Positions 35,717 to 46,669 of a stretch of 64,000 bases of DNA are shown here, piece after piece. The number at the start of each line of letters is the position of its first letter. Position 1 is the stretch's first letter. The notes below the pieces were generated by a model that was not told the DNA's origin, ran no database searches, and saw only the letters and a list, made by a program, of their open reading frames with translations. The DNA is from Naganishia liquefaciens. Taxonomy: Eukaryota > Basidiomycota > Tremellomycetes > Filobasidiales > Filobasidiaceae. The DNA lies in NCBI GenBank assembly GCA_013423385.1, contig BLZA01000058.1:124001-188000 (forward strand), in the 5' to 3' direction. The position numbers and the translations under genes were made by a program.

Positions 35717-37950
35717 TCAGCGAAGCGCTTCGCCATGCTCAGCGACAGATGCTTGCCCGACAACGCCGTTCGATCCATCGTGGTGCCCACCCCCATTCAG
35801 CGCTTCGTAGAGCGCTTTGCGCCTTTGCGTCCGTAGGTCTATCTCGTCCTGGATGATCTTCTCTAGCGCCTGTCTTCGCTTGATATTCTCTGACTTATTC
35901 CAAGCCATGGAATTCGCATAGGCTCTTCGATAGTCGGCCAATTCGTCTGCCAGCTTGGTCTTCTCGTCGCCTTCATCTCGGGGGAAGAGTTGGTATCTTA
36001 GACATACTGTCAGCGTGCATCGCGATCCGACGAAGTAGATCTCACATTTCTTGAAGACGCCTGTTACTGCGGGGCCTCGAGGGAATTGAATCATCGTCTT
36101 TACTCTTGCGTGACTGATTGCTCCTTTGCGAGCCCGTTTCGTATCTATCCTGATCGAAATCCCCTCTGCCTGCCGGATCGTGCGCGTCATGTTGAGCTGG
36201 AAGGGGGTTAGCACATAAGCATTGCTCGGAACAGGGCACTTACCACCTCGGAAATCTTTCCTGGAAGCCAGAACAGGCGCTGTGCGTTCTGAACGCTCGT
36301 GAGACGCACGGCCGCCTCTGGTTGCCGTTGATGGTTTCCGCGAATTTGCCTGAGCCCGTTTCGAAAATGACTGGTCGACCGGCAAATCGTGCTGTACCGG
36401 CAGCGGATCGTCCAATATCGGTACGACCGGGAACCGCGGATCGATGGATGTCGATGCCTGATTGTCGATTGCAAAGCTGCTGTACGGCGTCGTGGCGTAC
36501 GCCGGGAATGCATTGAAAGGGGTGGCGCTGCCATGCGAAAATGGCGTTGCGTTGCCCATGCCGGAGAAAGGCGTCGCGTTGCCGGCCATTGAAAAGGGCG
36601 TGGCGTTACCCACAGGTGGCGGTGGCAACTGGTGAGCCATGACGGGATTTTTGCTCAACTCCCACGCTTGTGGGTTATGCACAGCATGAGGAATATGCTT
36701 GATTTCCGTTTCATAGCGCATCTTCATGTGTTTTCTGAGATCCACCATGGCTTGGTAAGGCATGTATCCAGTCTACCAGGAATAAGTCTCTGGCCTCGCC
36801 GCGAGCGTCACGACTTACCAATGCCTTATCCACAAAGGCATCCGATGGTTTCCCCGATGGACCCCATAAGGCGTAGCATGGTGCGCTCGTCGAGATGCTC
36901 TGGAGTTCTGACGGAACGCCCGGAGCGGTAGACCAGTCAAAATTGCGAATTTCTTCCGCTATTCCCGGCAAGGTCGCTCTGACGTAGCAGTTGCAGCCTT
37001 CTGGCCGATCCTTGAACCGAGTATCGAAAACCTTGCCGAATCTTCCCGTGATAAATTCGACGGCCTGGTCAAATAACCGTCGGCCACCACTGGGAATACC
37101 CTTGATTTGAATGTTTGTAGGGTCAATCCAGTTCCTAAGATTTTGTATATGAGGAAGGAACGCCTCGAGGTATGTTTCTATTGCAAAGAATTTGACGTAA
37201 ACTGTCATCGTTTGCTGTTGAGGCTGACGTTCTCCAATTCGAATGTTGTGGATCGCACCGCCGCTAATGAAATGGTATGACAAGGTGTCAAAGATGACAT
37301 CTGGCTGCAAGACGGTTCATCATTGATGCATTCTCTAGTGCTTGCTTGACCTACAGTGTAGCGGTCTCTGACATGCCGGATTTCAAGTTCCGGTGTATGT
37401 ATCGGCAATTCACTGTGTTGAGACTTGACCTCGACATTGTATAGCGAGACGAGGTGGTTGGAATCGTATGCATTCTGAGTGGCGAGCATTTTGACGACTG
37501 TGAGAGATAATCAGCATATGGGAACAAGTGTCTTTTGAAAGAGTATTCACGGAAATAGGAGTCTTGTAACCACACGTGGCTGCTCATGCTGATCCCCTTG
37601 ACTTCCATGCTATGGCGTTGCAAAGTTTGAGCGAGAAGTTTCTCTCAACATTACTGCACTTACTAGTAGTCCGCGGTATCGCATTTTGCCAAGGCCTCGA
37701 CAAAGGTCTTCCACTCCTGATCCGTATACGTCTTTCCTCTCTGCTTCACTACCATGTATGCCCACAGATTCCCATCGAAGCCCAATTCCGGCGGGGGATA
37801 CTTTGTCGGCGCATAATGAGGCTGAATTGTTTGCATCTGCTGCATCTGTTGCATTTGCTGTATTTGCTGTATCTGCTGTATTTGCTGCATCTGCTGCATC
37901 TGCATGTAATCCATGGGCCGAGGAGGAAAACCTCCGTAATAGCCGTTCAT
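35717..37950 (-). CDS. Large uncharacterised protein with Q/M-rich start and GNATPF repeats
   Basis: From the first ATG at 37950 (MNGYYGGFPPRPMDYM) the protein begins with a Gln/Met/Ile-rich run, then a folded-looking region (LGFDGNLWAYMVVKQRGKTY, SHVWLQDSYF, TPDVIFDTLSYHFISGGAIH, GRFGKVFDTRFKDRPEGCN). The middle holds four repeats related to GNATPFS, and the C-terminal part is basic with a likely coiled coil (KSENIKRRQALEKIIQDEID). About six introns can be placed; the first has donor GTAAGT at 37663 and the exon phases agree. I do not recognise the family. The composition (prion-like Q/M tract, repeats, basic regions) suggests an RNA- or chromatin-associated regulator, but that is inference only. 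It diverges from RRG9. Confidence 0.65.
36517..36616 (-). repeat. Four degenerate 24-30 bp repeats encoding GNATPFS
   Basis: The minus-strand reading gives VGNATPFSMA, GNATPFSGM, GNATPFSHG and GSATPFNAF in tandem. The nucleotide repeats share GGCAACGCGACGCC-like cores with silent differences. Confidence 0.85.
37832..37905 (-). repeat. Trinucleotide (CAG/CAR-ATG/ATA) tract encoding the Gln/Met/Ile run
   Basis: On the minus strand the tract reads as units CAG-CAG-ATG or CAA/CAG-ATA repeated about eight times, encoding (M/I)QQ units. It is imperfect, so it is probably an old expansion under protein constraint rather than a fresh microsatellite. Confidence 0.85.
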
Positions 37951-38358
37951 GGTGGTGGTGCGAAAATCATACAGAGCGGCGCTGCCTCTGCTCGAAATCA
38001 AGAAGTGCTGAGCCTCCCGAAGAGGTCCGAGGCTTGTTGGGGGTCTCTACGGGGATGCGGGATGGTATGGGAAACTGCTTCAACTTGTCAATGGATTCAA
38101 CTTGACACCGTTTGTCTGATCTATGGGCTGCAATCGGCTAGAACTTTGATTCCGCGGTGATAGCAACGAAATCGCGAACGAGTCTCTCGAGCTGTCTTTT
38201 GACTCTGTCATTTCGACAACCATATTGCCTGCACAGAGTATTCCGTCTAAGATCCCCTAACCCACGCTCTGCATCTCCATATATCCCGGATCTACTGGAA
38301 CAAGGCCCGGCCGCGACACACCCTCGGCAAAACGGTACGCGGATCGACGTAGCACATC
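37951..38358. promoter_or_regulatory. Divergent intergenic region, unknown protein / RRG9
   Basis: 408 bp between two outward-facing start codons; promoter function is inferred from position. No specific motif is recognised. Confidence 0.35.
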
Positions 38359-39372
38359 ATGTCCTGGTGCAGACATTCCGCTATCACCTTGATCTGTAAT
38401 CGAATCACGCCATCACCACCCTTCCAGCAGCCATTCTCGACTACGGCGCCACTGCACAAGAAGTTCAAACCGCAAGAGCTCTACCTCCTTCCGGGCCAAC
38501 CAAAGGCTCGAAAATCCAAGGTTCCCAAAAAAGTCTTGAAATGGAGAGCTGAGCGTGCAGGATTGTCACAGGCGGAAGAGAATGTGTCGGAACCGGTAGC
38601 AATCTTTGCGGAAGAGACAGAATTATATCGTTCATCGCGCAGACAGGACGACGAATCGGCATTCGGCTTGAAGAAATCGTGGGTGAGCCGTACGGCGGCA
38701 CGGCAAGAGGATCATCGAGGAGACCGGGTACGATCGTTTGGGCTCGGCCGGCGAGCGCAAGACACGGATAGGTCGAGTCAGTTTTCCGAAAAGCTGGGAG
38801 AAACACATATGGCGCAAAGGATTCGCGAAACAAGGGCAGGTCTCGTTGATCCGAGCGCACCTATCAGTACTTCCCCCCCGGTTCACCCTGAAACGGTCAT
38901 TCCATCTTGGAAGATTCCGACGCCATCAGAGTACGAGAGTGTTGCATATCGACGCGCAAAGTACCAGTCGAAACCGCACAAGGAGGACTCGAGAAAACGA
39001 GCTACTGAGCAGCGCGGTACGGCTTCGCCAGTGGGCCGGTCCGGAGCAACAAGCCTTTCGAGTGCGCGTCGTTCGCAGATGGTCAGGAATACCCCCGCAG
39101 ACGGCGCAAAGAGCGATGCGAATCGCGACTGGTCTCAAGCGAGGGTGCCCGACGTATCATCCACCGATGGCATCTATCCACCACCGGAAAGATCATCCGG
39201 ACGATGGGAGCCAACGAAGAAGCTGTCAATACCGACAATGCGAGGCCTCCGAGCGCTCCATCAATCCGATCCCAAAACATTCAGCCATGCGGTTCTGAGC
39301 GAAAAGTTCGGAGTCTCCAGGGAGGCCGTTGCGCGAATCATCAGAAGTAAATTCAGGGATGAGCAGCGGTGA
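38359..39372 (+). CDS. RRG9: Rrg9/neugrin-like mitochondrial protein
   Basis: Single exon of 1014 nt (337 residues). In yeast Rrg9 is a mitochondrial protein needed for respiratory growth and mtDNA maintenance. The N-terminus has Arg, Ser and hydrophobic residues consistent with a targeting signal (ICNRITPSPPFQQPFST). A long, polar, poorly conserved middle follows. The C-terminal domain is characteristic: WEPTKKLSIPTMRGLRALHQ followed by DPKTFSHAVLSEKFGVSREA and VARIIRSKF. The lack of introns is unusual for this window. Confidence 0.85.
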   Translation: MSWCRHSAITLICNRITPSPPFQQPFSTTAPLHKKFKPQELYLLPGQPKARKSKVPKKVLKWRAERAGLSQAEENVSEPVAIFAEETELYRSSRRQDDESAFGLKKSWVSRTAARQEDHRGDRVRSFGLGRRAQDTDRSSQFSEKLGETHMAQRIRETRAGLVDPSAPISTSPPVHPETVIPSWKIPTPSEYESVAYRRAKYQSKPHKEDSRKRATEQRGTASPVGRSGATSLSSARRSQMVRNTPADGAKSDANRDWSQARVPDVSSTDGIYPPPERSSGRWEPTKKLSIPTMRGLRALHQSDPKTFSHAVLSEKFGVSREAVARIIRSKFRDEQR

Positions 39373-41084
39373 TGGATGAAAGGTTGTACTCAGGTATATC
39401 AAGCTCTCATCTCCAAAGGGCCTTTAGTCGCTTTCCCGTCTCAGCTGTATAATATACGAGCGGAATGCCGCGAAGCGATAGGCAGGGGAAACGATGTCCG
39501 AACACTCAACCTGAGGGCTCCGTTCCGCCTGTCGATCTTCATTTCATGACTCTCGCCTCTCACACTGAAGGCTAGTTCCCGTCGTAGATGCGACATGGAG
39601 TCCAGGACATTGGCGAGATTGAGATAGGTTGACAGCGTTACTGAAATCGCCGGTACGAACGTCGAGGTTAACTCTCATATGGTTTCCCGGTCCCAGATTA
39701 GAAAGACTTTGGGTCAGCAGCCTTGCCGGTATTATGGCCTTATAATTCACCAAGAACAGCCATTCTATAATCCTGACTTCACAGTTGACTTTACTATTGT
39801 GTTCCTGAAAAATACTTCGAACGTGCAGCACAGCTTCCAAATCGCAAACGCTCTGTCTGTACTAAAGACTCTTGGTCTCTGCTTGCTTCTACTGTCCATG
39901 CTCGTCCAGGTGTCCTTTTTCCAGCACATTTCCTTCCATACAAGGCGTGTCGTCACGCTATGTTGTCCTCCTAAACACAGTGGCATCCTGGCAAACCGTT
40001 GAACGGGCCCAGCACATGAAGACACATGGAGACGATGTCGTTGAGCAGAGTCAGCAGAGTGATCGTCTCTGTTTAAGGAAGCGAGGCATGTTCAGAAGCG
40101 AACGAACATTCGACGCAGAGTCTGGGATTGTGAAGCAACGGGCTGTGTGTTGAGCATTATACAATGTCCTTTTGCCTCGACAAATGAGCATTCGAACCGA
40201 GTCGATAGGGATAGATTCCTGGAAGAAGCCGGGATTCCTTCTCTTCAATAATTCAATTGCAGAAGACGAGAAGTATATCCCGTGAAGGCGAGTCCATTGG
40301 ATGTTACTTTCCGCGCCATGAGTCTTCCTTTAAAGTGAGGGGTAGTAATAATAGCATATGTGGCATGCGATGCAGAGTGATCACCGATCGGGGTTCCAGG
40401 CGCAGCGTTGGTGCTGTGCAAGGCTCGTCAAAGAGGCTCAGCGGTAAACGAGCAAGTATGGCGGCTGGGCGTGACTGCAGTGCAGTATGACGTTTGCAAC
40501 GCTATTAACCTGTATGTCATTGACAGCGGTCTTGCTCTCTGAGTTTAATTTCAGCTTGAAGGAGCGGTCTTTATCTGCAAGCCTACAGCTCCATCGAAGC
40601 AACACCAGACCCATTACGTCTTGAAACACAGTCTGGAGGCGTAGCATGCCCAATAGTGTATCGCTCTTTGGGCACATCGAGAGACTCTTGTTAGTAAAAG
40701 ACTTTGAAGAACCATGGCGACTCCAAGGAGCGGGGGTTTCCCTTTCTCGCTGAAGATTATGGATGAGCCGAGCGATATGAGGAAAATTTGCCTTGTTTAC
40801 GATCTGAAACAGCAAGAGGAGAATTGCGATCAAGAATACTTGGTGGACGAGGGATGTTGTCGAAATTGATACATTCTCCAATGATCATCACGGTCACTCG
40901 TCCAGTCTGCATTTCTGTCTCGTCCACCTCCCTGTGTTACGAGTGACGGGTGTTGTCATATCCCGAGGACAGTGATTACGATTATGGACTTATACCTATC
41001 AAATTATAATTGCGAATATCTATACGTACAACTTTCCTATCTACGCCATTGACTTCTGTCGAGCCCAGCCTCCGTTGCAAGAGC
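39373..41084. other. Long intergenic region; one weak ORF
   Basis: 1.7 kb. A minus-strand frame of 147 codons (40438-40881) begins MENVSISTTSLVHQVFLIAI and includes one hydrophobic stretch, but codon choice and lack of similarity make it doubtful. The rest holds nothing recognisable. Confidence 0.35.
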
Positions 41085-42434
41085 TCAACTGCGTTGGATC
41101 AGGGAAACAGTGCTCGTCCTCCTTTGGCGATCCAGTATCTCTTGTTCTAGACTAGAGGGCAGCCTTGCAGAAGCAATCGGTCCGATCGGGCTCTCTGCGT
41201 GTTGCACATCGACAGGTGTCGCGAGCGCGACGGCATCCGCGCGCGGCTCAATGTACGAAGATGACATGTATCGGTTGCGCATCTCGGGCTCAGCAATGAC
41301 CGTCGCGGTTGCGGTAGTCGCTCCATATGCAGGCGTTTGCGCGACGTAGGTTACTTTTTCTCCACCGTAAAAGTGCACGGCTCGACGCTCTTCTTCCTTC
41401 CGCAGTTGGAGAGGGATGAGACCTAGAGGGAGTTCAGTATCGATTGTTATCGGCGGCAGACCGGCTTACCGAGTCCTGCAAGATAGAGCGCGGTGACGAC
41501 CTGACCGTGCAAATTAGTCTATTTGCACGAGGAGACACGAGTGACCCAATCAGACTCACACCGACAATCACACCCCACAGGACGTACACCACAAGCGGTG
41601 TTCTCAGAGACCCGTTTGAGCCCTGCTCGATCAAGGAGAAACCTGACCAAGTCTGGTAGAAGCCCAAACCGAGGATAGCAAGCTGCGCGCAACGCGGATC
41701 AGCCCGTTGTCGCCGCCCTTACCGAATGCGACTCACGCCGTTAAAGATGTGCAAGAAGTTCTGCAACGGATGACCCTTGATCGAGGGAACACGGTCGGGA
41801 TCTTGAATTCTGGTCTTGCTAGCGAGCTTGAGCATTATGCCGAAGATCGCCTGAACGACCACGAGGATGAGCAAAACAAGGCCGGTTCGCTAATGTAAAG
41901 GTCAGTCCCGTTCCTGACGACAGACAAGCGACTTACACGATGACCCTCCGTGAAATTATCGCCGGAATCTACGAGAATCACGCCACTGCAGGAGGATGAG
42001 CGACCCCGCATGAGGCAGATCTCATCAAGAACTTACAGTACGAAGGCCGCCACGATACATCCGAGACCAAAGATGCCCTGCAAAGCAGCTGTCAAGGTTT
42101 TAGCCGGATTCCTTGATTGAGTGTCGGCTCGCTGACCATGTGCCCACCACCATCTGGCAGTGATGACCCTCAGACCGCGTGCGCCTAGAACTCCCAAAGG
42201 GAAAATGACCATTGTCGCAGCACTTCCAACTGAAGCTGAATCAGCCTACAAGAGCGGCAGCGACCTGACGACCTTACTGCTAGCGTGAATGATAGCGAGT
42301 GTATCGTAGCTTGAGTCAGACAGGTCCCTCTTGCCATAGTTTCTGGTTGCATTCGTACCCGCAGTCGAGGCGGAGGCCGCGATGCCTGTTGCGAGCAGAA
42401 CCGAGGCGATGACCATTTGAATCTCGAAGCGCAT
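41085..42434 (-). CDS. Cytochrome b561-like membrane protein
   Basis: Predicted heme-b membrane protein of the cytochrome b561/ferric-reductase-like type. The Met at 42434 begins a signal peptide (MRFEIQMVIASVLLATGIAA). Then follow AIIHASSK, a membrane segment SAATMVIFPLGVLGARGL, WWWAHGIFGLGCIVAAFVL, TEGHRRTGLVLLILVVVQAI, NFLHIFNGLAILGLGFYQ and a last helix (VVYVLWGVIVG to VTALYLAGLGL). His residues in AIIHA, WWAHG, TEGHR and NFLHIF match the expected heme ligand spacing. No DOMON domain precedes the core. A long Ser/Thr-rich cytosolic tail ends in TVSLIQRS. About six introns are present. Confidence 0.82.
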
Positions 42435-43090
42435 GTTGCAAAGGTGAAATAATAATGTCCATCAACGACGAGAACAGGCAGTTACCCATACACGGATGTA
42501 GGTTCATATGTAGTCACGCATTCCGATGAACCGATCTGCGGCAGAGCGCATGGAGGATCGCGATGACTTCGAGTTTCAGGTATGAAGCATATCATAAGAT
42601 GAGCCTTGTCGAGTCGTTACTGCGAAGAATCCAAGCTTATACCAGTAAAGGGAGACTAGACCAAGAAGGCGAAGTCACACTCATTCATAGATCTTGAATG
42701 CAACGTGTAGCGATCGATTCCGCATCTATATCGGGCATGTGCGTTTCCAAAATGGCAGCGAGCAAGTTGCGTTGCAGCAGGGAAACTATTCGACGCTGAT
42801 ACTGGTCTTCTTTTCTGCTCGAATCTGCCGCCGTTGTATGATATCACTCGTGAAACGTGGTAAAGGCAGTCGTCATCTATCACCCAATAGCCATGGGCGT
42901 ATAACCCGGAAAGCTGCGAGAATTACTAAGCTGGTTTCAAGATCGTCCGAGCGGCGGTATCGCGCTGCGGACAAGGGACTTGTGCTGTACCGACGGATGC
43001 TTTCGCCATCAATCGAGGAAAACGGATGACATAGGAAGAGCACTGGCTGGAAACGGTCGACTCTACATCTCCCCCCACTGGCGTCTTCGA
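42435..43090. other. Intergenic, no gene seen
   Basis: About 650 bp between two outward-facing genes, presumably containing both promoters. No motif is recognised. Confidence 0.4.
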
Positions 43091-43654
43091 ATGAGCAGTT
43101 TCCAGAAGGCAACAGCGCAAAGGTTGCGAGTGATATCCCCTTCCTTCAATGCGTCCTCGAATCCACACGATACTGCGGTCGAGGCGAATCGGACGTTCTT
43201 GTTTTTGGAGGACTTCGTGGGTGGTCGAGGTCACTTGCATTGAGCGTTGATACCTTCAGAGCAGACCCTCAGCTTGAACGACTCGAGCAGGCCCCGCCCC
43301 AACTGGAAAGCATTCGTAGCCGCATTCGTCATCAAGGAGGACCTCAAGGAAGCGCAACGTACGCGGCATCAAGCGCTCGATCGCAGCGAATTCTCCGTTG
43401 CGAGTCTCGAAGGGTTTATAACCAAGATCCATCCCACCATGCCCCTTACCTTCGCGCGAGATTTGCTCCTCACGGCCGGCACAAGAACGTTTTCCCCCAC
43501 ACATCTTTCCTATCGCTTGTGCAACTCCCACACAGACGATGGCATATTGGCGTATGCAGCGGAAGAACAGTGGCTCCCTCTTCCTCTTCCTCCTCAGCAC
43601 CCCTTCGCGGGACTTCGCATGGGCACTGGGTTGATGTATACCCTTTTGGTGTGA
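43091..43654 (+). CDS. Hypothetical 174-residue protein
   Basis: Two exons, 43091-43220 and 43260-43654, total 525 nt and close in frame across a 39-bp intron (GTGGTC...TTCAG). The product starts MSSFQKATAQRLRVISPSF, has an alpha-helical stretch (NWKAFVAAFVIKEDLKEAQR), then SVASLEGFITKIHP and an end rich in Pro and Leu. I recognise no domain. The weak donor and unknown family keep confidence moderate. The antisense frame looks less like protein. Confidence 0.5.
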
Positions 43655-43943
43655 AGGTCTGGTGCTTGGAGTCTTTGTGGAGCAGGGTGTTGGGAAGGTA
43701 GGGAATGAGAGTGTTTATGGAGGGTTCTTGAACAGGTCGGAGAGCGAATCTGCAAGGTCCATGTTAATCGCTCGCGAAGTCTTTTTTTCAATTCAGTGAT
43801 TTCGTGAGTTTCAAATTAGGCCCACATGCTATGTAGCTATATGCCATCCTGCCATTGCCGTCTCAATCAATGTTTGTTCGAGTTGTTGTCCCTGTACTGT
43901 TGGGCCTGTGTCCCGCACTGTCCTGTTGTCTTGTGCTTCTGCT

Positions 43944-44259
43944 CTCCTACAACTTGCGCAGTCACCCCGCAATACCACTATCCCACCGATAAATGCCAAT
44001 GCAATTCCCGCGAATCTGGTTCACGCACGCGACATCCCAAATTTCACAGTATTCACAACTGTTCTATCCTGTCTCTGCCTCATTGCATGTGTTCTTCTGC
44101 ACTCCTATAACTGGCGCAATCCCACCACGAATGCCACTATCCCAGCGACGTATGTCAATGCAATTCCTGCGAATCTCGTCAGCGCACGCGACATCTCGGT
44201 TCACACAGCACTCACGACCGCTCTTCTCTGGAAACTGCTGCATCGCGTACCCTGGATTC
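43944..44259 (-). repeat. 158-bp imperfect tandem duplication covering the last exon of RCE1
   Basis: Units 43944-44101 and 44102-44259 align along most of their length, for example CAATGCAATTCC(C/T)GCGAATCT in both. On the minus strand the unit at 44102-44259 holds the last RCE1 intron end and its last exon. The other unit is a degenerate copy downstream of the stop codon. The duplication therefore copied a gene terminus and left a decayed exon in the 3' flank. Confidence 0.8.
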
Positions 44260-45449
44260 GGAAATCCCATCATGTTACAAAACACATGAGCAAGCATCGG
44301 TGGCCAGATCGAACCTTCGCGAGCAAAGCGTCAGCTGTGTCGTGAATGTGCACAGCGAGGGAAAACACACCGGTCTTGACAAAGAGGTGCGCGGCGAACC
44401 AGCCGAAGAGAGTCGTGTACGTGAATTGGAAGACTACGTAGGAGATTAGTAACGGTCGAAAAGGGCGGAGACGAAACGTACGGGATGTCACGAACGCTTG
44501 TAGTGCCGCATGTAATGTCTTCCCGGCCTTGACATATGTGTCATATGCGTGGTGCAGATGCGCTGCGAGGTGTCAGAAAGACGCATCGCCATCTCCGGAA
44601 GACGAACCTAGACCGAACCAGAGCGGGGAGAGAAAGACGAGAAACGAGCGGGAGAAGCCACCAAGTTTGTAGATGGCGATAATGCATGCCCTGAACATTA
44701 GCTCCTCGGATATCGGGCCCTGCGAAGGGTCAGCATTGGTGCCGAAGACGAGAGAATTCGACTCACAGCGATGTAGTTCCTCATCTCGATCCACCTTCGC
44801 CGCTCGAGATCGAACGACATTGCCTTCTCGCACCCATCCTGGCCATTCTTCTTGCGGGTCCACAACACTCTCAGGCAATCCAACAACCCGTCACACCTCT
44901 CCGGCGATCCCAGTCCAAGGCTTTGTCGTCCTAAGGATTGAAGCGGAAGAGACCGCTCGAGAAAGGCCGTGTAAAGTGGTCCGGCGAAGAGGAACGGTGC
45001 GAGAATGTATGGGAGGATTTGGCGGGGTGTTGAGAGTCCAAGAAGAGAAGTCGATGCTGCGAGCTATCGCGACGTCAGCAAGAGTTGGAAAGAGTCTTCG
45101 GGGGACATACAGCAGATTTCCAGTCCTCGAGAGTCTTTTCTTGCAATCCCGCTGTCAAGCCAACCCCTATTATTCCCCCAACGGTCACGACGCTGACGGT
45201 ACGAATTCGCGACTTGATGACGATCGGATGGTCTCTATCGAGGGCCTGGCGGGTAGACTCGATGATTTTGCTCTGAGAAATCACATCATCGAGTGCCGGT
45301 GCTGAATCGGAGGCCGTGGTCGATGCATCCGCTTGACGCTTTCGTTCGGGTTTGGTGAGGTAAAGAGACCCGACATAAGAGAGCGTGAGCGCGAAGGCGC
45401 CGAGATGTGAGGCGGCGGGAGAAAGGTCCGCTGAGACGGAGAATACCAT
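44105..45449 (-). CDS. RCE1: CAAX prenyl protease 2 (Rce1)
   Basis: ER membrane protease that removes the AAX tripeptide from prenylated Ras-like proteins and mating pheromones. The start at 45449 is MVFSVSADLSPAASHLGAF, with TLSYVGSLYL and a Ser/Asp-rich loop. The catalytic motif GPISEELMFRACI has the Glu-Glu and Arg, and HLHHAYDTYV and HVFCNMMGFP supply the conserved histidines. After an intron (donor about 44223, ending ATTCGCAG) the last exon encodes the final helix RIALTYVAGIVAFVVGLRQL and TAG at 44105. Without that intron the frame would run on as a polar sequence unlike any Rce1 helix. About five introns in all. Confidence 0.88.
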
Positions 45450-46669
45450 TATGATCGCTGTGTCACAAAGGACATGGTGCTCAGACTGTCGAGTCCGGAC
45501 AATCTTTAGCAGTACGGCTCAGCCGGAATGAACAAACAATAGCTAAATGATGCCCATCCCTTTCACCTGGCACACGGTTGTCTCAGCTCGGCTCGACCGG
45601 TTCGACTTGGCCTGCACCGGATGTCTAGAATTGTCTCACACACAGGTCAAAATGAATGCTGAAATGCCAAAAGACCTGAAGTTAGCTGCGCGCCTTTTCC
45701 CGCTCAGTATCTTATCAACGATACCATACAGCTGCACGTGGCTGACAGGTCTCTTGAGGTGTCAAGAAAGTCGACCTCAAACGGATCGCATTTTGCTTTT
45801 TTTTCGGCAGCTGTTTCGGTAGGACCATGGAAAACCCTAAGAGCATCGATATCAATTTGCACCTCTTCAGGAGTGATTTTCCAATGTTGTGTTCACCCAT
45901 ACCGCCTGCACCTCTGAGTTTACAAGTACAAGAGCGCGTCGTCGACTATCTTACGGCGGCCGAAAACCGCTTGTGCCACCTTGATATTCCTGATTCAAGC
46001 TGTCTATCATAAGCCTCGTCGGACGGCTACAGCTTGTCGGGCAGAATACTGAATTTGCTTCTGCGTTCTTCACCTTGAATGCGTTTCCGTTTTTAGGAAA
46101 GCTAAGCTGTGTGCGAAGCATCCTGAGAGGCGAAATGTTTTTCAGAACAGGATCCAATTGACGCCTTTTGCGGGGGTTACGGTAAGATTGACGGATACGT
46201 GATCCGGCGTAGACGTCTCCTGGATGGATCCCGTAGCGCGTCTGGAAAGAAGAAGGGGTCTCCGTAGATGGCTTCAAATTAGCAAGACCCTCTATCCCTG
46301 CATAAGGAGTCTTTCGCTACACGCTCATCATACGGTGGAAGTTGGAGTTAGCGCAGCCTTGAGCTGAGATACGCCTGGAGCCGTAGAAAAATGAAATCAA
46401 AGTTCTCGCTGCTCATAATGCCCGCCTGACGCCTGACTCGTAGTCCGTCACATTTGTCCGTCATCGTTCATCCCGCTAGGCCCCAAGCCCACCGGAAAAG
46501 TCCGCTTAGACCTCAATCGACTAGAAAGCCAAAAGGCACCGCCGTTTCGACCATTGAGCGCACTGATTGGGAAGCGTTATGCCTTCAGGCAAGCCGTTGT
46601 ATCCAAATGACGCTCGCCCTGGCATCGATCAAAATTCTACTTGATACAATAGTATGCAGGCACAGCCGC
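45450..46669. other. Intergenic region containing one copy of a dispersed repeat
   Basis: 1.2 kb between RCE1 and RPT5. Apart from the repeat at 45651-45770 no gene is seen. Confidence 0.45.
45651..45770 (+). repeat. Dispersed repeat, copy 1 (inverted relative to copy 2)
   Basis: About 120 bp alignable with 55331-55457 on the other strand. Both copies begin AATGAATGC, share the CTTTTCC core and TGCACGTG, and end near CAAGAAAG/GAGAAAG. The first 16 codons read MNAExPKDLxLAxRLF in both. Confidence 0.6.

Noticed and set aside
40438-40881. 147-codon minus-strand frame beginning MENVSISTTSLVHQ
   Set aside because: No family resemblance, no introns in an intron-rich genome, and weak codon pattern; kept only as a note in the intergenic entry.
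43908-44345. 145-codon plus-strand frame with an internal repeat and hydrophobic segments
   Set aside because: It lies opposite the 3' end of RCE1. The internal repeat is explained by the 158-bp duplication of the RCE1 last exon, and RCE1 is the recognisable gene.
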